From: Clostridiales bacterium
Lineage (GTDB): Bacteria; Bacillota; Clostridia; Lachnospirales; WQUN01
Direction of reading: 5' to 3'
Assembly (NCBI GenBank): GCA_031289625.1
Contig: JAITPB010000005.1
Coordinates: 1 to 20,254 of the forward strand
DNA length: 20,254 bases
Under the pieces are notes generated by a model that saw only the letters and a program-made list of their open reading frames with translations, did no database searches and was not told the DNA's origin. Of the stretch, positions 1-5,680 are shown piece after piece (the stretch's first letter is position 1; each line of letters opens with the position of its first letter). The position numbers were made by a program, and so were the translations under genes.

Positions 1-50
1 AGGTGGCTGACTAAAAAACGGCTTAAATAGGCCATTCTAAATAAGTGAGC

Positions 51-81
51 AAACGCCTGAAATGGCTTGTTTCCGGCGTTT
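51..81 (-). terminator. Hairpin downstream of the BspA-like gene, possible terminator
   Basis: AAACGCC (51-57) pairs with GGCGTTT (75-81). After one mismatch, GAAA (59-62) pairs with TTTC (70-73), leaving a 7-nt loop. It lies just past the TAG stop of the minus-strand BspA-like reading frame. The T-run that should follow on the minus strand is weak (CTCACTTATTT), so this may be a poor terminator or only a 3' stem-loop. Nothing else recognisable was seen in bases 1-115. Confidence 0.35.
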
Positions 82-115
82 ATGGCAATATAGCATTCTA
101 AAACACAATAAGAGC

Positions 116-649
116 CTAATATATTTTAGCCCCACTTATTGGAAGAATGAATGTAATTTGTGTAATGGGTGGAATTACACCTGGCGTTGGATTTGCCGTT
201 GGAGGATCTAGTTTTGGCTTCGTTGCAGCCCTAAACTCAATGTTATTCTCCTTGGCATATTTTTCAGCTGCGCTGCCTGCCTCGCCGTAGATTACAAAAT
301 CACTTGCGTGATTTTCGAAAACACGGTTTCCAAAAGTTATCACGCTACTGGGAATATACAGACTCTTCAGAGATGACATACCTTCAAAGGCCCTGTATCC
401 TAACCTTCCGGCAGTTTGAGGTATGTTGACATTGATAACGTTCTCAGCACCTAATAATACATAAGCTGGTATCTCTTTTGTGCCATCAGCAAATATAACT
501 GCCTCAAGCAGTGTATTTGCGAAAGGTCCTTGTCCTTCATCACCACCAGAAGAGACTGTTGTGGTCAAAGACGCTGGTAACGTTACTGATTTAATCTTAG
601 TACCCCAAAACGCGCGATAACCAATTTTTTCAATTGTATTTGGTAAGGC
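116..649 (-). pseudogene. C-terminal remnant of BspA-like leucine-rich-repeat surface protein, cut off by an in-frame TGA
   Basis: This stretch is in the same minus-strand frame as the gene at 650-1642 and continues it directly after a TGA codon (650-652). It holds the fourth tandem repeat unit (ALPNTIEKIGYRAFWGTK...), then a terminal BspA-type LRR_5 segment (LGYRAFEGMSSLKSL, VITFGNRVFENH) and the usual end of that fold (AAEKYAKENNIEF). A short Pro/Thr-rich tail follows, ending in AKIY and a TAG stop. A TTG at 566-568 could serve as a start, but no convincing ribosome binding site precedes it and no signal peptide would be present. I read this as the untranslated 3' part of one broken gene. 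If the TGA is a sequencing error, the intact product would run 116-1642, about 508 residues. Confidence 0.7.
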
Positions 650-1365
650 TCAAACACCGTTGTCATCGTTTATCTTAGTAACGTTCTCAGCACCTAATAA
701 TATATAAGCTGGTATCTCTTTTGTGCCATCAGCAAATATAACTTCCTCAAGCGGTGTATTTGCGAAAGGTCCTTGTCCTTCATCACCACCAGAAGAGACT
801 GTTGTGGTCAAAGACGCTGGTAAGGTTACTGATTTAATCTTAGTATCCCAAAACGCGCGCAAACCAATTTTTTCAATTGTATCTGGTAAGACGCAAACAC
901 CGTTGTCATCGTTTATCTTAGTAACGTTCTCAGCACCTAATAATACATCACTTGGTATCTCTTTTGTGCCATCAGCAAATATAACTTCCTCAAGCGGTGT
1001 ATTTGCGAAAGGTCCTTCATCACCATAAGAGACCGTTGTGGTCAAAGACGCTGGTAACGTTACTGATTTAATCTTAGTACCCCAAAACGCGCGATAACCA
1101 ATTTTTTCAATTGTATTTGGTAAGACGCAAACACCGTTGCCATCGTTTATCTTAGTAACGTTCTCAGTACCTAATAACACATTACTTGGTATCTCTTTTG
1201 TGCCATCAGCAAATGTAACTTCCTCAAGCGGTGTATTTGCGAAAGGTCCTTCATCACCATAAGAGGACGTTGTGGTCAAAGACGCTGGTAACGTTACTGA
1301 TTTAATCTTACTACCCCAAAATGCGCGCACACCAATGTTTTCAATTGTATTTGGTAAAGTCAATG
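430..1365 (-). repeat. Four near-identical tandem units of about 234-243 bp in the LRR gene
   Basis: The marker TGCCATCAGC recurs at 481, 724, 967 and 1201, giving periods of 243, 243 and 234 bp, all multiples of three. The 9-bp difference corresponds to the amino-acid change between YGDEG and GGDEGQG. Each unit encodes 78-81 residues with the same order: LPNTIEKIG, RAFWGTKIKS, LPASLTTT, GPFANTPLEE, FADGTKEIP, LLGAENVTKI. The near identity at DNA level points to recent duplication or ongoing gene conversion, which makes copy-number change likely. Confidence 0.9.
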
Positions 1366-1642
1366 CTGTGAGATTTACACAATCCTCAAACGCGTCAGCT
1401 CCGATGCTTACTATACTATAACCCAATCTCGATATTTCCGTAAATCCAGCCTGAACCTGCACGATCGTGGCTGTTTTGTCACAGGCTGTAATTGTTGCAT
1501 TGCTACTGCTTATGCTTAGCCTATATGTAAGGATATTGCCTGCTGTTTGATTTGCTCGAATTTCAATACTATGAGACGCAGGTGCGACAAGCGTCACTAA
1601 CATCAATAGGCTTACGATCAGTACAAATTTTTTTGTGTTCAT
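650..1642 (-). CDS. Secreted BspA-like leucine-rich-repeat protein, N-terminal part (prematurely terminated)
   Basis: The product is 330 residues up to a TGA at 650-652. The ATG at 1640-1642 was chosen because GGGGGG lies 4-5 nt upstream and the protein then starts with a classic signal peptide (MNTKKFVLIVSLLMLVTLVA, cleavage probably near ASHS-IEI). Residues 26 to about 90 form a non-repeated cap (ITACDKTATIVQVQAG, SIVSIGADAFEDCVNL), followed by three complete tandem LRR_5 (BspA-type) units. Proteins of this family are exported and often mediate adhesion; the exact ligand cannot be inferred. No LPXTG or other wall anchor is visible. The stop falls where the other units have Cys: NGV-C-VLP becomes NGV-stop-ALP. 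The AT-rich composition differs from the dap genes next door, which suggests a recently acquired or fast-evolving locus. The truncated protein might still be secreted. Confidence 0.7.
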   Translation of the reverse strand: MNTKKFVLIVSLLMLVTLVAPASHSIEIRANQTAGNILTYRLSISSSNATITACDKTATIVQVQAGFTEISRLGYSIVSIGADAFEDCVNLTALTLPNTIENIGVRAFWGSKIKSVTLPASLTTTSSYGDEGPFANTPLEEVTFADGTKEIPSNVLLGTENVTKINDGNGVCVLPNTIEKIGYRAFWGTKIKSVTLPASLTTTVSYGDEGPFANTPLEEVIFADGTKEIPSDVLLGAENVTKINDDNGVCVLPDTIEKIGLRAFWDTKIKSVTLPASLTTTVSSGGDEGQGPFANTPLEEVIFADGTKEIPAYILLGAENVTKINDDNGV

Positions 1643-1844
1643 AATTCCCCCCAGGAGTATCCATAGCAATTTAATTGTTAGGAAACTTTAATTTTATGCG
1701 GTTTAAGAATTTATATCTATATAAATCGACCATCGACTATACCATCATGCAACCACCGCCTCGTAATCTTCCGTCATCTCTCCATAAACGCCATAAATTT
1801 CTATTGATATACATGATTATTATATAAACAACAAATTTATCTAA

Positions 1845-1873
1845 ATTATAGCACTGTTTTCATATTAAGTAAA
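1845..1873 (-). promoter_or_regulatory. Candidate vegetative promoter for the LRR gene
   Basis: On the minus strand, TTTACT (1868-1873) is separated by 17 bp from a perfect TATAAT (1845-1850). Transcription would start near 1838 and leave an untranslated leader of roughly 195 nt. The -35 box matches TTGACA at only 4 of 6 positions, so this is tentative. Confidence 0.4.
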
Positions 1874-1891
1874 GACTAATTTTAATATCAA

Positions 1892-1932
1892 TGCGTAGTA
1901 GACCAATGAGCGGGCTATTACGCAATTTTTTT
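1892..1932 (+). terminator. Orphan intrinsic terminator on the plus strand
   Basis: TGCGTAGTAG (1892-1901) pairs with CTATTACGCA (1915-1924), giving ten pairs with one G-U, and is followed by seven T residues (1926-1932). This is the form of a Rho-independent terminator, but no plus-strand gene lies upstream in the window. It may end a small RNA, or be what remains of the gene that preceded dapA before the LRR locus arrived. Confidence 0.55.
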
Positions 1933-1989
1933 CCTGAAAATAATTTTTAGGCCGCCGCGCCATCGATTTTTTGACCGTCGATTTTTTGA

Positions 1990-2018
1990 TTGACATCAAA
2001 AAGCATCCGTGCTATAGT
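1990..2018 (+). promoter_or_regulatory. Strong sigma-A-type promoter of the dapA operon
   Basis: TTGACA (1990-1995), a 17-bp spacer, then TATAGT (2013-2018). This is a perfect -35 box and a 5/6 -10 box at optimal spacing. The predicted start near 2025 lies just before the first paired element of the lysine riboswitch, which supports both calls. Confidence 0.85.
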
Positions 2019-2030
2019 GAAGGCCTATTT

Positions 2031-2227
2031 TGGATAGAGGCGCGGTTTACAAGAGTCAGCAGGTGGACGCGAAAGGCGCGGATGAAGCTTGCCAAAAGGG
2101 TCAGCCGCCGAAGAGGAGAACGCCTTTTTCGTTTGAATCTGGCCGTCATGCGCGAAAGCCTTGCGGCTGTCATCGCTTTGATGGAGCGCTATCAACTTTT
2201 TTTTAAAGCGCTCTTGGGCGCTTTTTT
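2031..2227 (+). ncRNA. Lysine riboswitch (L box) controlling dapA
   Basis: The leader carries the conserved L-box blocks in order: GATAGAGG plus CGCGG (2033-2045), AAGAGT (2051-2056), GCCGCCGAAG (2104-2113) and GGCTGTCAT (2165-2173). The closing helix P1 can form between GATAG (2033-2037) and CTATC (2189-2193). Downstream, GAGCGCT (2184-2190) can pair with AGCGCTC (2207-2213) as an antiterminator, or AAAGCGC (2205-2211) can pair with GCGCTTT (2218-2224) as a terminator followed by a T-run. Because P1 and the antiterminator compete for bases 2189-2190 and their neighbours, bound lysine should stabilise P1 and release the terminator. This makes an OFF switch for lysine biosynthesis by transcription attenuation. 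It was identified by comparison with the remembered B. subtilis lysC leader, not by a covariance search. Confidence 0.9.
2205..2227 (+). terminator. Riboswitch-controlled attenuator of dapA
   Basis: AAAGCGC (2205-2211), loop TCTTGG, GCGCTTT (2218-2224) and a T-run to 2227. It is mutually exclusive with the hairpin 2184-2190/2207-2213 and ends 26 bp before the dapA ATG. Confidence 0.85.
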
Positions 2228-2253
2228 GTTTGCGGAAAACAGGGGGATTTTGC

Positions 2254-3138
2254 ATGGAAATTTTTAAGGGTTCAGGCGTGGCCATCGTGACGCCGTTTCA
2301 TCCGAACGGCGCGGTCCATTATGATTCTCTGTCGAAACTCATTGAATTTCAACTGACGAACGGGACGGACGCAATTATTATCTGCGGCACCACCGGCGAA
2401 GCATCTACATTGACGGATGATGAGCAGATTGAAGTCATACGTTTCACGGTGGACGCGGTGCGCAAAAGAGCGCCCGTGATCGCGGGCGCGGGCAGCAATT
2501 ACACGGAACACGGCATTGCGCTTTGCAAGCGTTCCCAAGCGGCGGGCGCGGACGCCTGTATGCTGGTGACGCCTTACTATAATAAAACCACGCCGAAGGG
2601 CCTTGTTGAGCATTATCAAAAGCACGCCGCTGCTGTGGATATCCCGATAATTATTTATAACGTGCCCAGCCGGACAGGGTTGAACATTACGCCGAAGACC
2701 GCCCAATCCCTCTCGCGGATAGACACGATTGCCGGTATTAAAGAAGCCAGCGGCAGCATTGTTCAAGTCGCGGAAATCGCCGAGCTTTGCGGCGATCGCC
2801 TGGCGCTGTACGCCGGCAATGACGATTATATCCTGCCTGTACTTTCTTTGGGAGGCAAAGGCGTCATCTCTGTCGCCGCGAATGTCATCCCGCGCCAGGT
2901 TCACGATTTGTGCGCGCGGTTCTTCGCGAATGACTTGCCGGGCGCTTTGCATCTGCAGCTGGGTATGCTGGAATTGGTGCGCGGCCTGTTCTGTGAAGTC
3001 AATCCCATCCCTGTGAAAGCGGCGCTGAATATGATGGGTTATGACGCGGGAGGATACCGTGCGCCGCTGACAGCCATGGAGCCTGAAAATGAAGCCAAAC
3101 TGCGGCAGGCGATGTGTGCTTACGGCCTGCTGAACTGA
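2254..3138 (+). CDS. dapA: 4-hydroxy-tetrahydrodipicolinate synthase DapA
   Basis: DapA condenses pyruvate with aspartate semialdehyde, the first committed step of lysine and diaminopimelate synthesis, in the cytoplasm. The product has 294 residues, normal for the family, and forms a single TIM barrel. Visible motifs are GTTGEAS (45-51), the YY pair at 108-109, YNVPSRTG (135-142) with the proton-relay Tyr135, and GIKEASG (161-167) with the Schiff-base Lys163. Arg140 corresponds to the residue that binds the aspartate semialdehyde carboxylate. The ATG at 2254 follows AGGGGG (2241-2246) by 7 nt and gives the usual N-terminus FKGSGVAIVTPF; the in-frame TTG at 2230 lies inside the attenuator tail. 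It is first in an operon with dapB 28 bp downstream and is controlled by the lysine riboswitch. Confidence 0.97.
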   Translation: MEIFKGSGVAIVTPFHPNGAVHYDSLSKLIEFQLTNGTDAIIICGTTGEASTLTDDEQIEVIRFTVDAVRKRAPVIAGAGSNYTEHGIALCKRSQAAGADACMLVTPYYNKTTPKGLVEHYQKHAAAVDIPIIIYNVPSRTGLNITPKTAQSLSRIDTIAGIKEASGSIVQVAEIAELCGDRLALYAGNDDYILPVLSLGGKGVISVAANVIPRQVHDLCARFFANDLPGALHLQLGMLELVRGLFCEVNPIPVKAALNMMGYDAGGYRAPLTAMEPENEAKLRQAMCAYGLLN

Positions 3139-3166
3139 CGTTAATTTGAAAGCGGGAGTGTTCCTT

Positions 3167-3925
3167 ATGACACAAATGATTCTGCACGGCTGCCTGGGAA
3201 AAATGGGCCGCGCCGTCTGCCGGCTGGCGGAAGAAGACGCGAATATTGAAATCATCGCCGGCATTGACGCTGGAACTTCCTCTATGGCGCTTCCTTTTCC
3301 CGTCTTTGCCGATCCGGAAGACTGCTCCCTGCCGGCGGACGTGATTGTGGATTTTTCCACAGCCACCGCTGTCCCCGCTCTTTTGCGCTATGGAATGATT
3401 CGGCGGATCCCTGTGGCGATTTGCACAACCGGCCTTTCCGAGGCCTGCAAACAGGAGATGCAAGCCGCTTCTGAAAAAACGGCTGTCTTTCAATCGCCCA
3501 ACATGTCTCTGGGGATTACTTTGCTGGCGAAGCTCTTAAAAACGGCGGTTCAAATCTTATCTGAATCTCACTTCGATATTGAAATCGCCGAGAAGCATCA
3601 CAGTCAAAAAATTGACGCGCCCAGCGGCACGGCTGTCTTATTGGCGGACGCGATGAATGAAAGCGGCCGCTATCGCTACATTTACGATCGCTCACAGGTA
3701 AGGGCCAAAAGATCGCCTGATGAAATCGGCATATTTTCCCTGCGGGGCGGCACGATCGTCGGAGAGCATTCCGTACTGTTTGCCGGAAGGGATGAAATGC
3801 TGGAGTTTACGCACACCGCCCTGTCGAAAGACGTGTTCGCTGCGGGAGCGCTCAAAGCCGCTCAATTTTTGAAAGGAAAGCCTCCAGGTTTTTACCGCAT
3901 GGAAGATTTGCTGGGTGCATTATAA
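3167..3925 (+). CDS. dapB: 4-hydroxy-tetrahydrodipicolinate reductase DapB
   Basis: DapB reduces the DapA product to tetrahydrodipicolinate using NAD(P)H, the second step of the pathway. The product has 252 residues, slightly short of the usual 265-270. The N-terminal Rossmann motif is HGCLGKMG (7-14), where many homologues have GxxGRMG. VDFSTATAV (61-69) and CTTGLS (86-91) are the other cofactor-side motifs. The active site is in EKHHSQKIDAPSGTA (142-156) with His144, His145 and Lys148. FTHTALSKDVFAAGA near the C-terminus is also typical. The ATG at 3167 is preceded by GGGAG (3154-3158), 8 nt away; a TTG at 3146 would add seven residues but lacks support. The last 11 bases overlap the next gene. 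Confidence 0.95.
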   Translation: MTQMILHGCLGKMGRAVCRLAEEDANIEIIAGIDAGTSSMALPFPVFADPEDCSLPADVIVDFSTATAVPALLRYGMIRRIPVAICTTGLSEACKQEMQAASEKTAVFQSPNMSLGITLLAKLLKTAVQILSESHFDIEIAEKHHSQKIDAPSGTAVLLADAMNESGRYRYIYDRSQVRAKRSPDEIGIFSLRGGTIVGEHSVLFAGRDEMLEFTHTALSKDVFAAGALKAAQFLKGKPPGFYRMEDLLGAL

Positions 3926-4307
3926 GATAATTCTGCCGGACGGCAAGCTGAGAGGGTTCTGTGTCCGCGCTTCCGCGGAGTATGTGAAACGTCTGCGCCG
4001 GTATTGCCATATGCAAATACAGCCACAGAAAGAGTTTACGCGCCGCCGCGCGCCAACAGAGAAATGGATTGGCGTTGCCAGAGCGGGCCGAAGCTTATCT
4101 TCCGAACAATTCGCGGAAATGATTCAGGCTTTCGCTCCGGATCGATTTGTATCGTTTTTTATCGGGCTGAAAAGTCCAGCCGGCGCATGGGATGAAACGC
4201 TGTCGCTAACATCGGCTGAACTCTCTTGGGATTTGCTGCCGGTCGTTTTGTTAGAGCAAATTTACCGCGCGTACCGCATCATTCATCATGAACCCTACCA
4301 TAAATAG
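3915..4307 (+). CDS. Divergent RlmH-like SPOUT protein (23S rRNA pseudouridine-1915 N3-methyltransferase family)
   Basis: The product has 130 residues from a GTG start overlapping the end of dapB by 11 bases, with GGAAG (3901-3905) 9 nt upstream. It aligns by eye with RlmH along its length: an N-terminal strand with GKLR then SAEYVKRLRRY (20-30), SLSSEQFAEMIQAF (60-73), FFIGLK (81-86), and the diagnostic C-terminus LLEQIYRAYRIIHHEPYHK (112-130). RlmH normally has about 155-160 residues and a glycine-rich knot loop, roughly FVIGGSxGL, that binds S-adenosylmethionine. Here that part reads FIGLKSPAG, and the usual FPHQLMR segment is replaced by LSWDLLP. The family call is fairly secure; methyltransferase activity is not. 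It may be a non-catalytic paralogue or a fast-evolving true RlmH. It should be regulated with dapA and dapB by lysine. Confidence 0.75.
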   Translation: MHYKIILPDGKLRGFCVRASAEYVKRLRRYCHMQIQPQKEFTRRRAPTEKWIGVARAGRSLSSEQFAEMIQAFAPDRFVSFFIGLKSPAGAWDETLSLTSAELSWDLLPVVLLEQIYRAYRIIHHEPYHK

Positions 4308-4350
4308 AACACCTGACAGAATGGCTTTTAAGGATCCTGTCAGGTGTTTT
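4308..4350 (+). terminator. Strong intrinsic terminator of the dapA operon
   Basis: AACACCTGACAG (4308-4319) pairs perfectly over 12 bp with CTGTCAGGTGTT (4337-4348), followed by TTTT and shortly after by another T-run. It begins immediately after the TAG of the RlmH-like gene and separates the operon from cbiZ. Confidence 0.9.
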
Positions 4351-4409
4351 ATCATATTTTTTTACTTATAGGTCAAATACTGACTGTACTGGATGAGGGA
4401 GGACGTGAA

Positions 4410-5513
4410 ATGCTTTTGGCAAAGTTAGTCACCGGTGAAGAGATTCACCGGTATCAAAAATCTATCGTCGTCAACTTTACCGGCGGCCGAAAAGTTTTAT
4501 CCACATCTCCGGCCAATGGGGGCTTGCGCGGCGATCTGCGCGCGGTGTTTAATAACGACTGCGTAGTTGGCACGGGCATGGGCGCCGCGATGAAAGCGCC
4601 TACCTACGCGGAGCATAATGACGTGCTGAGCCGTGAGCTGGGCTTAGATCCCGAAAAAACAGCCGGGATCGGAACCGCCGCCCAAATGGAAAATGTTTCG
4701 ATTCAAACGGAAACGTATAAAGACATGACAGTGACAGCGGCAGTCACCGGCGGCGTGGAAATGAACGGCGGGAGAGCTGGCGATCCCGCCTCCTGGGATG
4801 AATTTGAGCAGGAAATCCAGACAGCCACAGCGCCGCATGGGACGATTAACATCCTGCTGTTTATCAGCGTGAATCTTACTGACGGAGCGTTAGCGCGCGC
4901 GCTTGTCACCTGCACGGAGGCGAAAACATCGGCGCTCCAAGAGCTTGCGGCGCCAAGCCGGTATTCGAGAGGTTTGGCGACCGGAAGCGGTACAGACGGC
5001 GCCATTATTGTATGCAATTCTGAAAGCCCGATCACGCTGTCTGACGCGGGCAAACATGTTAAACTCGGCGAGCTGATCGGAAAAACGGTCAAAAGAGCGC
5101 TCAAAGAAGCGCTGCGGCTTCAGACAGGGCTAAGCCCCGAAACGCAGCATGATGTCCTCAAACGCGTGTCGCGGTTCGGCATTACCGCTCAAAGCCTGTG
5201 GCAAGATCTAGGAGAGCCGGAACCGGCCGGCCTGCGAAAAGCGCGTTACGCGGAACTGCTGGAAACACGAATGCAAGAGGGGAAGCTGGTTGCGGGCGCG
5301 TCACTGTACGCACACTTACTGGATCAGCTGGATTGGGGGTTATTGCGAATAGAGGAAGCCGCGGAATACGCCGGAGCGCTGCTGAAACAGATGGGCATGG
5401 GAGAACTGGACGGCGAAGCGCCGCCGCAAACAGAAGAAGCCATTGCGTTTTTCATCGGCGCGTTGAAAACTGGACTCATGCAGTTGATGCAAAATGAGCT
5501 GTCAAAATATTAA
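4410..5513 (+). CDS. cbiZ: Adenosylcobinamide amidohydrolase (CbiZ family) with C-terminal extension
   Basis: CbiZ enzymes cleave the aminopropanol arm of adenosylcobinamide or of certain cobamides to adenosylcobyric acid, so that salvaged corrinoids can be rebuilt. The product has 367 residues. The CbiZ domain fills roughly residues 20-205, with STSPANGG (31-38), the HGTIN segment (143-147), TEAKTSALQEL (169-179) and LATGSGTDGAII (189-200), all typical of PF01955. Residues about 240-367 form an extra helical region (ETQHDVLKRVSRFGI, KARYAELLETRMQEG) that I cannot assign. The start was set at the ATG at 4410, 7 nt after GGAGG (4398-4402); the longer frame from 4344 runs into the dap terminator. 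No other corrinoid gene or cobalamin riboswitch is visible nearby. Confidence 0.85.
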   Translation: MLLAKLVTGEEIHRYQKSIVVNFTGGRKVLSTSPANGGLRGDLRAVFNNDCVVGTGMGAAMKAPTYAEHNDVLSRELGLDPEKTAGIGTAAQMENVSIQTETYKDMTVTAAVTGGVEMNGGRAGDPASWDEFEQEIQTATAPHGTINILLFISVNLTDGALARALVTCTEAKTSALQELAAPSRYSRGLATGSGTDGAIIVCNSESPITLSDAGKHVKLGELIGKTVKRALKEALRLQTGLSPETQHDVLKRVSRFGITAQSLWQDLGEPEPAGLRKARYAELLETRMQEGKLVAGASLYAHLLDQLDWGLLRIEEAAEYAGALLKQMGMGELDGEAPPQTEEAIAFFIGALKTGLMQLMQNELSKY

Positions 5514-5669
5514 AAATGGGAAATCATATGTAAATTTTTCAAACTGCCGTATCTTGCGCGGCGCGGGTATACCTTTCGGATCTCGTACCTGGATGTACTC
5601 TTCATCGTCTATGTTCCAGTATTTTCGGACAGTTTTGATGTCGTCGTTCAATTCCCGCGCCGCTCGCAT
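5502..5669 (-). CDS. Possible small gene (55 residues) downstream of the Lon-like gene
   Basis: An ATG-to-TGA reading frame on the minus strand fills the gap between the Lon-like stop (5681) and the end of convergent cbiZ, overlapping the latter by 12 bases. The predicted product is charged and ends in an aromatic tail: ELNDDIKTVRKYWNIDDEEY, then GIPAPRKIRQFEKFTYDFPF. Its composition looks like a real protein rather than a shadow frame. Against it, there is no good ribosome binding site before the ATG, and the frame stays open upstream into the lon gene, so it could be part of something else. I do not recognise a family. Confidence 0.3.
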   Translation of the reverse strand: MRAARELNDDIKTVRKYWNIDDEEYIQVRDPKGIPAPRKIRQFEKFTYDFPFLIF

Positions 5670-5680
5670 GAGACTGTTTG

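Larger units (their letters stand above)
1643..1989. other. AT-rich intergenic region between the LRR gene and the dapA promoter
   Basis: No credible protein gene is seen here. It contains a possible minus-strand promoter for the LRR gene (1845-1873), an orphan plus-strand terminator (1892-1932) and a 12-bp direct repeat, TCGATTTTTTGA, at 1963-1974 and 1978-1989, immediately upstream of the dapA -35 box. The remainder is plain AT-rich sequence. Confidence 0.6.

Noticed and set aside
650..652. TGA read as selenocysteine or as a sense codon
   Set aside because: No SECIS-like hairpin was recognised directly after the codon, no selenium genes are visible, LRR adhesins are not known selenoproteins, and TGA is an ordinary stop elsewhere in the window.
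723..1028. 101-codon plus-strand frame over the LRR gene
   Set aside because: It is a shadow produced by the tandem repeats of the minus-strand gene.
430..1365. CRISPR-like periodic repeats
   Set aside because: The period is 234-243 bp with no unique spacers, and the units are coding; this is a protein repeat.
1971..2267. 98-codon plus-strand frame ahead of dapA
   Set aside because: It covers the promoter, lysine riboswitch and attenuator; RNA structure explains the sequence and no ribosome site supports translation.
2272..3366. 364-codon minus-strand frame across dapA and the start of dapB
   Set aside because: It is antisense to two genes with complete catalytic motifs, and its own translation shows no recognisable domain.
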